Below are positions 1 through 10,500 of a stretch of 64,000 nt of DNA, in pieces. The DNA is from Heterobilharzia americana (taxonomy: Eukaryota; Platyhelminthes; Trematoda; Strigeidida; Schistosomatidae). The notes beneath the pieces were generated by a model. It was not told the DNA's origin. It searched no databases and saw nothing but the letters and a program-made list of their open reading frames with translations. Each line of letters opens with the position of its first letter. The first letter of the stretch is position 1. Where the stretch lies: assembly GCA_944470555.2 (NCBI GenBank), contig OX104134.1, positions 50,893,890 to 50,957,889 on the forward strand. Reading direction: 5' to 3'. A program made the position numbers and the translations under genes.

Positions 1-959
1 AAGTAAGTTGATTAGCCGTACCACATCGCATAGTGTACAGCCTATACCCTGTATATAGCGGTTAGAACACGGTGTAAACGACTAAATTACCCTATACAAG
101 TACATTTCCCTCTTTAGTTTTAATTTGCATCCTAGTATTAATTAGCCCCAGATTTAGATGTAGGCTGAAGCAGAAATATGCTAGAAGTCGTAAGCGAAAG
201 CTGTCTTCATCCACCATCTAGCTTTATAGGAAAAAGTGTGACGATCGAAGTTACAAAGAAACTCGAATAGTCAGGCCATCAACCCATGAGTTGCTAAATG
301 AGAGCTGATTTATTGAGTAATCCGTTGGTTAGTAAGAGCCCGCTTTTAATTCGTTAGCCTAATATTGAGTGGATAAGAAATATGCCACTTTCTGCCATCT
401 CACTGGAAATTCATCTAGACCGAATCAAGAAGATTCAGATAGATAAGATAAATGATTCACTAGTTGTTTGCAGTATGCAAGATACTTCTAATCAGTCGAC
501 TGACTTGTGTATACAAAATTGAAATAAAACCTGAGTAGGGACAAGTTTTGCTTAAGTGAAAGTATCATTCTCACGTCAGTAACAAGATTTCCCAACGAAA
601 GACTGTCTTAAACTGACAGTCTAATATTGTGTCATCTGTTGACTGACTGAAACAAAGAAATGCACTTTTCTACAGTATGACTAGGAAACGTGTTCATTAT
701 TAAGCTAGGAAAGCTAGATTAGAACTCTTCATTTAGCATTTGTCTTCTATAAATAATCAGCCACAGGGAACTTGAATATCAAGTCTTTACACAAGTCAGT
801 TACATTAATATGTATGTTCAGTACATCAATATTACCAGTAACAGTATATTAAGTGAATGCTGACTTGATAACGAACAGCTTGGATACAAAGTGCCCGTTT
901 GGCATTTGCCAACTTATATAATCTCCAGCACCGACTGGTGAGATATCCGACTATCTATC
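1..959. other. Intronic sequence, no gene seen
   Basis: This AT-rich stretch holds no open frame or RNA signature that I recognise. Because the MAGUK terminal exon starts at 1877 with a splice acceptor, this stretch is probably part of the preceding intron. Confidence 0.4.
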
Positions 960-1640
960 AAAGGACCGCGCTGCAGTTTGTTCTATCCTGCTTTACGGCT
1001 GTGAGACATGTCCGTTAAAAGTAGAAGACATGAAGCGGCCACGTGTCTTTGGCCATAGGTGTCTTCATAGCATTGCTCACGCCTAGTAGGATCACTATTT
1101 TAGCTAATTCAAGGTCAGGTAAAGAGTATTAGGCAAGGAAGGGAAGTCAGTCGAAGAGGCTATGAACTAGTGACCAACTGATGTGTCGCATATGTCGATT
1201 CACCGCTTACCTTGACGTGCCATGCTACAGGAAGTTAGATTAATTTGGGAAAGGTTCACAGTGACCAGACTAAGACATGGTATCAGTGCATGAAGTCGCT
1301 GACTTTTGGTCTGAGCTGTATAATGAAGTGCAGATTACCTGGTTGGGGGTCTTCTAGACGATATGAATCAGTGGTTGAGGAATCTAGGTGACATGGTCAC
1401 CAATGGCTTAGATCTTTTGAGTTTTTCATACCTTTTAAAGCTTCAATGTTTTAAAAAACCTTGATTTTTAAACTCCCTCCCTTACCATACACCACTGTCT
1501 ACTTTGATACCAGTCTTCTTCTATCCACTTGTTCCTTTGTACTCTACTATCAATTGTGGTAACCTGAACTGATGCACATATGTGCGAAGTTCTACGTGAG
1601 TATGTTTGTCTGTTTGTCTGTCTAGCAGTAAATACTGGAT
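960..1640 (+). mobile_element. RTE-like non-LTR retrotransposon (family B), 3' end fragment
   Basis: The translated sequence starts with the block LLYGCETCPLK, which matches the end of schistosome RTE-clade (SR2-like) reverse-transcriptase proteins (usual form LLYGCETWPLR). It is followed by degraded WHQCMKSL-like and GWGSSRRYESV-like C-terminal blocks, then a 3' untranslated part ending near repeated GTCTGTTT units at 1606-1622. Frameshifts and stops are frequent, so this is a dead 5'-truncated copy. It lies in the intron before the MAGUK exon, in the same orientation. Related 3' ends lie at 14280 and 23640, and an RT part of the same family at 56085. Confidence 0.75.
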
Positions 1641-1876
1641 CCACTGGTCACTTGGATGATGGGCAAGACATTTCATCAATTTAGAAAAGATGATGGTAAT
1701 AGTGAACCTCAAAGTATGTTTACCTGTTGGTTTGTTTATTTGGATAAGATATGAACGGTGGCTGCATCATACACTCTAGAAGAAATCTTTAAAAACATGT
1801 GATGTTAAACTTCGGGCATTGATCTATAAAAACACACACACAGAGCTCAAACTTTCCCATATCTGGTATTTTCCAG

Positions 1877-2137
1877 GAAACCCAACTTCATGAAATGATT
1901 CAAACAGCAGCTCGTTTAGAAGTAACCCATGGTCACCTATGGGATTTCGTATTGGTCAATGATGATTTACCAGTTGCACTGGAGCAATTATCTGAAATGG
2001 CCTATCGCATTGAAACAGAAGCATTTTGGGTTCCAAGAATCTGGTTAGATTCAATACCTGACAGTTATAACCCCGAGAATAATGGATTGTGTGTGGATGC
2101 TGCAGTAGGCACAATGACTACAGCTACTGTACAATGA
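1877..2137 (+). CDS. Terminal exon of a MAGUK (p55/MPP-type) guanylate kinase-like protein
   Basis: The exon encodes the last 86 residues of a membrane-associated guanylate kinase, a scaffold that organises membrane complexes at cell junctions and synapses. It starts after a splice acceptor (TTTTCCAG, ending at 1876) in phase 0 and stops at TGA 2135-2137. Its first half carries the conserved end of the guanylate kinase-like fold: GHLWDFVLVNDDL followed by a helix and a TEAFWVP block, matching YGHYFDL..VNDDL and TEPQWVP of MPP/p55 proteins. These proteins bind partners rather than acting as kinases. Upstream exons lie outside the window. Most MPP proteins end soon after WVPVSW, but this one runs on for about 30 residues, ending in TATVQ. 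The assignment to MAGUK is firm; the exact member is not. Confidence 0.85.
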   Translation, partial: ETQLHEMIQTAARLEVTHGHLWDFVLVNDDLPVALEQLSEMAYRIETEAFWVPRIWLDSIPDSYNPENNGLCVDAAVGTMTTATVQ

Positions 2138-2443
2138 ACAAAAAGTTATCAATATTAAGCAACAAAATGTCTTTTAGACTTTTTTTCCGATCAAAAGTGA
2201 TCAAGTAATTGTGTGTGCGCATATGATTTTCCATTCTGATCACTACACTGATTAATCACGCAGTTTGTTTACAAAAGATATTTCAGACAATCTGATACCA
2301 GAAGTTTTCTACTACATTAAAACATTTGTTTGAAGATCATACAGTTTCATACAGAATGGAAATCCTCAACCAATCTATATAATGAATTGGTTTTTATACT
2401 TTATTACATTCTTTTATCAGTCTGTTTTTCAAATAGCTTATTC

Positions 2444-2449
2444 AATAAA
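2444..2449 (+). promoter_or_regulatory. Candidate polyadenylation signal for the MAGUK gene
   Basis: AATAAA lies about 310 nt after the stop codon on the same strand. The position is plausible but there is no transcript evidence. Confidence 0.35.
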
Positions 2450-2559
2450 ATCGATTTTGATCATTCTGTATTCAGTCTTTTGTTGAATCGAAATGTGACT
2501 AGAATATTGAAGTAATTATTAGTGAAATGAGGAAGTGTTCACTGATTGGTTACTAGAAG

Positions 2560-2690
2560 GTAGCCACCTTATTGATGTCTAGTCTCTTAGTGGTGATCGA
2601 ATTCTATCAATCGTTTTTTCGATGTGCTCACCAAGCTAGGAAACTCACTATCACGACACATTGCAAAGTTATCGATAGAATTTGGTCAGT
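2560..2690. repeat. Fragment of SINE-like family C
   Basis: The stretch CACCAAGCTAGGAAACTC with its flanks aligns with 36085-36140 (CATCAAGCTAGGAGGCTC). It is an old partial copy of the repeat described at 36085-36400. Confidence 0.45.
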
Positions 2691-4375
2691 ACCCAGGAAT
2701 ATAGATAGCAAGAAGCTGGTTACCCTGTACTGACCAATTAATGTACAGAGAAGATCAGTAGCATCCCGACTGGAGAACTGCGTGTCAGAGACTCGAATCT
2801 CAGTTGGGGCATCAGTTACGCCAAGATTGCAGACATGTTTTTCTGCCAGTTGTCTCCATCTAACTAACTTCTAAGAGATGTTGTATTTATCCAAGTATAA
2901 TTCTAATTAAATGTTAAACAATACGTGTTTTTTCTTAAAGTTTCAAAATGACAGTATACACTCTAGATGCATTTCAATACAACACAAGTTCAATGTGTAT
3001 GACGTTTTGTACAGCCTTTAGACACTGTGACGGAAATTATGATAAGTTCCCACTGGAATTTTCTTCTGGTAAGATTGGAAACGATAGTTTTCAATCAGGA
3101 GAGGAGGTGTGAAGGACAAACTGTCAACTTGCGCCACATCTATGCATGTTTATGAGATAAAATTTTTCTGTGGAGCTGACTATTTGTAGGATGTGTCTGT
3201 GAGCACTATCCGGTTTGGTTGTGCAGAAGAGGAACAACTCAATCCTGGACCGTTTTGTCGACTCTTCAGTGTAATTTTACCTCATTACTCCTTTGAAATT
3301 CTGTATCAAGTCAAATCAAACGGCTCAAAAGGAGTATGGATTCGTTATTTATGCATGGCAGAGTTGTTGGCAATCCACTAATCAAAGCCCCTATGCCTGC
3401 AAGAGAGGTACATGAAGTCACTCATTTTATCATATTTATAAGCTTCTTTCATCAATTCAATATGCGTCTTAGCCTTCTTGACCAATTATTGTTATTGTTT
3501 TCACTTTATGATTAGCCTTCTTGCATCTGTATGTTGTTTCTAATTTCTCACTAAAATTCTCAAATGATTGTTAGAACTTCACTTTGATCATCTACGTTTT
3601 CTGTATAATCGTTTGTAGCTTACTCTTCCTACTAGAAAATTTCTTTTTGATAGCCTAATGTTGACCCAACGGTCAGTAGTAGGCTTACTTGCTTGTTATA
3701 AGTACGATTGTACAGCTATTCGAAATGACTCGTTGAAAGGATAATTTTCTTGGTTAAGTCACGTTTTACTGACTCTCATATCTCAATCAGCTTCTTGGAG
3801 TTGACTCACTGTTGAGTCACGCCAATCGTAGTATTGAGTGCCCTCATATTAGATACAAACGGAAGTGCTATTTTAGGTGAAAGTGAAGAATCTGTTGAAT
3901 AATTATAAAACTTTCTTTTACTGAATTCATAGAGTCAAGTTTCCGCTTCATACTAATTGCAGCACATCGAATATTCAACCAGAAATCATGCATTTTTTTA
4001 CTATTCTGTCTGTAGCAGCCAGAATTGGTGAATAGACATATCAGGATGCTTAATTCTTAAACTGCTTATAACATGGTTATCTGTTCATTGCAGCCGATTA
4101 GAAAGGCCTATTGTCTAGTTTAATTTTGACAATGACGCTGAATAAGGTTAGCTCAAGCTTTTAAATATGATTTGCTAGCGATCGGAAAAACCTACACTCA
4201 GCATAGAGTTCAAATAATTTCAAAAAATCAAACAATAAGGACAAGTAACACTAAACAAATCTATCTCTTAGTAATGAACAAATATATACAAGTACTGACA
4301 AAAGCTTTAAAGTTGTTGGTTAATATGGATGTTTGTTCAGAATAATAGTAACACTTTGGTTCTTTTTCGATTTCA
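2691..4375. other. No recognised gene or repeat
   Basis: A 62-codon open frame starts at 3193 but has no recognised domain. Nothing else in this stretch can be supported. Confidence 0.3.
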
Positions 4376-4743
4376 AATAATAAATTATTATTATTATATT
4401 TATTAGTCCCTTAGGTTCCTAATGGAACATAGGGCTTCAGTAGCACGTCTCCAGTACACTCTGTTCTCTGAGATCTTTTGAACCTGGTTCCACGACAGCC
4501 CAGAAGCTCTCATTTCCTCCTCACACCATCTCCTCCATGTCACCATCGGACACCCAACTCGTCGCTTCCCATGGGGATTCCACTCGAGGGCCTGACGCGT
4601 GATGTCTCCAGCCGGCCTTCTTCATCACCTCTGTCTTCTCTATATTCACTTGAAGTCCCGTCTCCCTTCGCTGCCCTGCCTCTTCTGTCAACTTGTTAGT
4701 TTTTGCTTGTAGATCTTCGAGTTTGTGTGACATCAGACACAAG

Positions 4744-5620
4744 TCATCGTTGGCGAAATCCAGATCTTCTAGGTTCTTTTCCGCAGTCCAGCGCGTCCCC
4801 CTCTTCTCGCTCCTCACAGTTTGTTGCATGATCCAGTCGACCACAATCGGGAATATCATGGGTGATAGTAGACAGCCTTGTTTTACTCCTGTCTTCACTT
4901 CTAAGGCGTCGCTGTTTCCCATTGTGAATTACTTGGCATGTGGCGTCTTCATATAGTTGTTGAATGAGGCTGATAAAGGTTTGTGGTATTCCGTAGTGTT
5001 GAAGCAGTTTCCAAATTACCTCTTGGTCGACGTTGTCAAAGGCCTTTTCAAAGTGGATGAAGTTGAGGTGTGGAGTTAACTGCCATTCTATACTCCATTC
5101 TATGATGATGCGAAGCATTGCAATTTGGTCTCTGCGTCTGTTCTCAGTGCTTCTGGCGGGATCCCATCTGGTCCTGCTGCTTTCCCACATTTCAGTAGCT
5201 TTATGGCGTTCAGGACTTCGACTTTCGTCGGAGGGCTTGTGTTCATTGGTAGTTCTGTGACTGGGCTGCAGGTGGTATTTCTGGACGAAGTGCAGGTGGT
5301 GGTCGATTCAAGAGCTTCTTGAAGTGGTCAGCCCATTGTTTCCTTTGTTTCTCTTCTTTGGTAATTAGATTTCCTTCATCATCTTTTATTGGTTTCGCCT
5401 GCGTCGATCTCTTCCCAGATAGCAACCTGGTTATTTGATACAGTGTTGTCAGGTCTCTCTTACCTACAGCCTGTTCTGCTTCACTTGCCAGTGTTTCGTA
5501 GAAGTGTCTTTTGTCTTTCCGTGCACTCTTCTTCACTTCTTTGTTCAGTGTTTTATACATTGTACTCAGTTCCTCTTGTCGTTGAGCGTCTTTGCACTGG
5601 TTTATCTTCTGCTTCACCAT
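4744..5620 (-). pseudogene. Reverse transcriptase region of RTE family A copy 1
   Basis: Minus-strand frames give the linker and RT start (LLSGKRSTQAKP, EEKQRKQWADHFKKLLNRPP), then the palm (NFIHFEKAFDNVDQEVIW, QQLYEDATCQVIHNGK). After a frameshift come GVKQGCLLSPMIF and DFANDDLCLMS (4521-4922). The segment between the RT start and the palm, present in copies 2 and 3, is deleted here. The catalytic box has an N inserted in the usual F-A-D-D order, a further sign of decay. Confidence 0.8.
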
Positions 5621-5819
5621 CCTCCTCCCTCTGCTCTATCGGCTTCCAGGTATCCGTCGAGATCCATTCCTTGTCTTCCTTCTTCTTTCTTCCTAATACG
5701 GCTGTGCAGGTTTCTTTCCACACCTCTTTCAAAGACTTCCAGTGTTCTTCCACACAGGTTTCTTCAGGGATGTTCCTCGATATCTCCCATTTTGTCGTGA
5801 TAGCTGACGTGAAGATTTC

Positions 5820-6736
5820 CTATGTAGTTTCGTCCTTCAGTTTCCGAGTGTTGTACTTGAACTGTGGTCTATCACCAGCTTCCTTGAAGGGCTTTAACTT
5901 GATTTGGAAGGTTCCTTGCACTAGATAGTGGTGTGAGCCTACATCTGCTCGTCGTCTTGACCTTGTGTCCAGTAAGCTGCGTCTCCATTTTCTTGAGATT
6001 GAGATAAGGTTGATCTGATTTTTAGTGTGTTCTGGTGAAGCCCATGTCGCTTTGTGGATATCCTTGTGCTTGAACACAGTGCCTCCAATCACCAAATCGT
6101 TGAATGCACAGAATTCTAAAGACAATTCTCCATTCTCGTTCATCACCTCACCGAGCGCTTCTCGACCCATGGTTAGTTCTCTTCCTGTGTTGTCCCCTCC
6201 CAGTTTGGCATTCATGTCGCCCATTAGAATTTTGATATCGCCAACTGAGGTCTTGTCCAGTGTTGATTGAAGTTGTCTGTAGAATCCCTCCTTTTTCTCT
6301 TGCTCTGCATCATTTGTAGGTGCATAGCATTGTATGATTGTGACCTTCCTTCCTTTTGAGTTGAACCTCGCTGTCATGATCCTGGAGGAGGAGATTGGTT
6401 CCCACTGCATGAGATAGAGCCTTCGATGCTGTTGGTAGGGGGACATCATGATAGCCACTCCGAAACTCAGTGTGCTCGTGGTTGTCGTGTCGTCTGGGTG
6501 ACAATATCGGAGTAGATTATTGATTCTCCAGTTGACAGTTTGGAGAGTCCACTCCCATTCCATCTGCCTTCGCATATTCCAAGTACTTCAATGTGATACC
6601 CCTTCATCTCGTTTGCAATCTGGGCTGCCTTGTTGGGTTCAAACATGGTGCGGATATTCCATGTCCCCACGTTTACTTTCGCTTTCATCGAGGGAGAGAA
6701 GACACATCGGCCAACTGGCTTTCCGAAGGCTTTCAC
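5820..6736 (-). pseudogene. APE-type endonuclease region of RTE family A copy 1
   Basis: Two overlapping minus-strand frames carry the N-terminal endonuclease of the retrotransposon polyprotein, which nicks the target DNA so that the RNA can be reverse-transcribed in place. Visible blocks are GTWNIRTM, GICEGRWNGSG, IQCYAPTNDAEQ, GDMNAKLGG and TWASPEHTKNQI (the family often has W.SPDG...QID). A frameshift near 6500 separates the first two blocks from the rest, so the copy cannot make an intact enzyme. Confidence 0.8.
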
Positions 6737-7246
6737 CGACTGGCGTCCTTTCGTCTCTCCGATTTCAGCGAGGAATAAGTTTGTTTTTATTTTTTATATA
6801 TCGTTTGTGCTTTGAAGTTTCTTTAGCGGTTAGATTTGTTTTACGGGGTAGGGTTGCTAGCCGTATGCCCAACCTTCCCTGTTTACCCGGGCTTAGAACC
6901 GGCTAGTAACTAGTGAACTAGTTAACCAGGCGAGGTTCAAATAAATAAATACAAATACAAATAATAAATACCATATTTTAAATATCTTCTACAAAAGTTA
7001 CATCATCACCGTCAGCCCATTTTTATGCAGAGAACATATATATATTCTTTTTGCTTTTCCGTTTGTGAAGATACTTGTAATCTCAATCTACAAACAAATA
7101 ACAATATTTGAATGATTTTGCTACTGTAACTCAATCGACCACTGGTCATCCTTGTCAACATGAATGACAGCATAAAATGTGAATAACATTCCTTGTTTCT
7201 TTATAAAAGCACTATTTTTCCCTCTGTCGGCATCCTGTGTACAGAT

Positions 7247-7252
7247 TTTATT
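7247..7252 (-). promoter_or_regulatory. Candidate polyadenylation signal of the galactosyltransferase gene
   Basis: AATAAA on the minus strand lies about 180 nt downstream of the stop codon at 7432-7434. A second AATAAA overlaps the stop codon itself. No transcript data are available to choose between them. Confidence 0.3.
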
Positions 7253-7431
7253 ATCTTACAGGAGAGTATCGGTTTCATATCGAATTATTTTCAATGAATT
7301 GAGCTGGTGGTTTACTGACAGAAATTTTCATATGCAATATTCGATAATCGTACTTGTCAGTTGGTTTAAAACTATTCCTTTCATGAAAAACGAACGCTGT
7401 TCTGTTGTATTCGTCGTGTGGATTAGGAGTT

Positions 7432-7528
7432 TTATTGACCATTTGATTTTGAATCAACCAGAGTGTAGTTCAGACTGTTAATTCCATCAAGACGATATCT
7501 TGCTTTTGTGAATGATAATATTTGCGTT
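7432..7528 (-). CDS. Galactosyltransferase exon 6 (last)
   Basis: Acceptor CTGATTTTAG ends at 7529. The exon completes a split arginine codon and encodes RYRLDGINSLNYTLVD, the family's conserved C-terminal DG.NSL.Y block, before TAA at 7434-7432. It is too short to show up as a conventional open frame. Confidence 0.85.
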
Positions 7529-10500
7529 CTAAAATCAGACAGATAACAGAAAGGAGATGTTATCAATGTTTCACTAAAATATGAGAATTCGCATCGACAT
7601 TTGATAACAATTATAGCTCATTTTGACTTAGTGATATGGCTCTGGTTTGGAAGACCAGTATTAATACTGGGTGTTGATGAAGATGAAATGAAAATGTGAA
7701 CCGCAAACGGATTCGAACCAGCGACCACTGGGTTGCCGGCCCAATGCTCTAGCAAGTCACCTACGAGGTCCGACCGCCAACCACATTCTTATTTCACTTC
7801 AATCACAAGCTGGGTTTCGCCTGACTACCATGTGAATTCATGATGCGCTACTATCACCCCATCGTACTCACACTGGCTGCCTAGTCAGAACTACTCATTC
7901 CAATCCAAATCTAGTCTGCCAACCCATGCCTATCTAAGATAGTCAAAATGATAATCAATATGATTCTCCACCTATCTAATTCACTTAGATTTGGATTGGA
8001 ATGAGAAGTCTTGACTGGATAGTCAGTGTAAATACGATCAAGCGATAGTAATGCGTCACGAATTCACATGGTAGTCAAGCGAAAACAAGCTTGTGACTGA
8101 AATGAAATAAAAACCTGGTTGGCAGTCGGACTTCGTAAGTCAGTTGGTAGAGCACCGGGCCGGAAATCTGGTGGTCGCTGGTTCGAATCCGACCAAGGTT
8201 CAATTGTTTTTATAGTACCATTATGAAACGCATGGCTGCCAAGAGATTCATGAGATCCGGCTGCAAATGTTTACTACTGTGACATGCAAAATGTGCAGTA
8301 TTGTCTAATAGGAGATTGTTGTAGCTTTGAGAATATTAAAACAGCCAAATGAAATCATATCCACCTAATCCCTGCCAGCTATCTATATGTACTGTTAATT
8401 TAGTTCAAACTGTTTAGCATAGATTACGCGGCGACTCTGCTTTTCATCTTATGAATCAGGCTGACAATGGAGAATGAAGTAACTACGTGCGTCAATCACT
8501 TACTTCACTTACCTAGGACGTCAGATCGGTTGGGATTCGATATAATCTCGGTGCAGGTTAAGAAAGTAAAATTAGCTTTCTCCAATTTGTATGACTGCTG
8601 ATACTATAGGGGGTATAAGAATATTGATTAAAGATGAGCGTACTACTCAATGGAGACTCGAGATGACATGGATAAAGATCGATCGACCATAGTACACGTG
8701 ATGTATTAACACCTATAGTTACCATAGTACCACAGTTATTTATTTGCCTTGCTTACTATTCCTTATTATGTGTAGCTTTCTAAGAGCTTTGATTATTTTA
8801 TTTCCCTCTTGTTATCCCTCTACCTTCTATCCTAGTAACTTGAAGTTGACCTACATTGAAAATGTGCATCCGGTTACCTGTCACCTTACACATGAAGTAC
8901 CAAATAACATGAGCCCAGTTTTTAAAATTCAAACTAGACTTTAAAATACTTTTTCCTACTGAGCATAAATGAAATCCAGTAGATTTTAAATGCTTAAAAT
9001 TTCCTGGTACTAATCAACACGATGAGTATGAAAAATAAGGGAACCCATACTCCATGGAAGATTTGAACTTAATTTATTCAGTGCTGAAGTCAGAGGTTTT
9101 AACCACATTCAGCTATACGGGTCAGGACTAATATTTATGTACATGAGGATGATGACGGATGAACATGAAAGACCTGCATCGTTTTGTGATTCTATTCTGG
9201 AGACTACTGGTCACTTCTCTTCTTTTTTTATTCCGATCAGGTACTACATTCACTTCAACTTTAAGTGAAAAGTTTACCTCACCTTAGAGTCACATGAAAT
9301 GCACGACTTGGTTTATGTTTGAGCATTGTGAACTGGGCTACATCTGGATCAGGCCGAGTTACAGGAATTCCGTTTATCATAAGTCTGCAAACGCAAAAAA
9401 GTTAGAACGTGTATAAAAAAATAATAATTGAATGATTGCAGATTTGCATGGCCTTAAATTGCACGGAATTTACAAATAGGCTTTGTAGTAACTGTGTACA
9501 GTCGGCTGAAGTTCACGCTTCCACAAGCTTTTCAGTAAAGAGTCTTAACTTTAGGTAAGCTGGTTTCTCCTTGGAAAATTTGAAACAAGTGTCATTCAGC
9601 ACTGTATTTTCAGTGATATATTGTCACTGAGCTGCTTACTCATTACACATAATTGTCTCAAGCGAACTGGGGAGTCATTGACATTCATAAAGACAATTCA
9701 GCGGAGAATATTTTATCTTTTTAACGAATCATTTTTAAAAGCTGTACATTGTAATCAAAGATACAACAAAATATATATACCCGTCAATAAAGTCATGAGG
9801 TGATAACGGCTACAAGGTGGAGTCAAGGTCATCAAAAACTCATAGTATTACAGTAAATAAACACAGAACTGAAAAAAACTGTCTTAAGGAGATTACGACC
9901 AAGGCAAAATTAATGTATCTTTTTTGAACACGAAAACCATGCTTGTAGTGCTGTGTTTGTTCACTATATCCCTATCACGAGTTTTGATGACCTTGATTTG
10001 ACCTTGTAACCGTCACCACCTCATGACTTTATTGACCGTTTTTGATGACTTTCTATTGACCCGTTAGCTATTAATGGGTATATATATCTTTGATTATAAT
10101 GTACAGCTTATGAAAATGACTCATTAAAAAGAAATTTTTCTTCGCTGGATTGTCTTTTATTAACTTTCATTATCTAGTGAGACTTTTTCGATTATTGACA
10201 TTAGTTATTTCATTCTGATTTCTGAATATTCATCTGAATTCAGAACCGTATTTAAACGAGGTTTAAGCGAATCTTGAATTCAAAAAACGTTTTTATAGAT
10301 TACATGAAACTAACTACAAATATGAAGATGTTGCTATGCCACTGATCTATTAATTTGCATGCGCTTGAGTTTTGTTTAGAACAAACTCCTGGTTTTACTG
10401 ATTGCTAATATAGTTTTTTACATCCCATACCTTGTTATAATATCGATATGATGCTGGGGCTACAGACTTCCTCCTACTAAAGAAAATTCTCAGTTATTAT

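Larger units (their letters stand above)
4376..6937 (-). mobile_element. RTE-clade non-LTR retrotransposon, family A copy 1, internally deleted
   Basis: On the minus strand the element starts near 6937 with a 5' leader shared with copy 2 at 30487 (it contains CTAGCAACCCTACCCCGTAA). It continues into an APE-type endonuclease (VGTWNIRTM near 6650-6670, then PTNDAEQEKKEGFY and ILMGDMNAKLGGDN between 5820 and 6575). The reverse transcriptase follows at 5620-4744, with LNFIHFEKAFDNVDQE, then VKQGCLLSPMIF and a DFANDDL block in place of the usual FADDL. Two internal deletions (between the GKAAGPDG part and the catalytic palm, and after KTEVMKK) and frameshifts make it non-autonomous. The 3' end is an ATA-rich tail at 4376-4406. 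The short repeat CAAATAATAAAT at 4373-4384 and 6958-6969 may be the target-site duplication. Plus-strand open frames here are antisense artefacts. Confidence 0.9.

Noticed and set aside
4372..4410. A polyadenylation-type A tail for the RTE copy
   Set aside because: It is an ATA/AAT repeat, as expected for RTE-clade 3' ends, not a poly(A) tract.
5389..5928. A 179-codon plus-strand open frame
   Set aside because: It lies entirely antisense to the RTE copy 1 coding region and has no domain of its own.
8123..8200. A functional tRNA gene
   Set aside because: The A- and B-box words are good, but the T-arm and acceptor pairing are poor, other copies carry different anticodon loops, and the head is fused to a repeat body. 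It is a SINE head.
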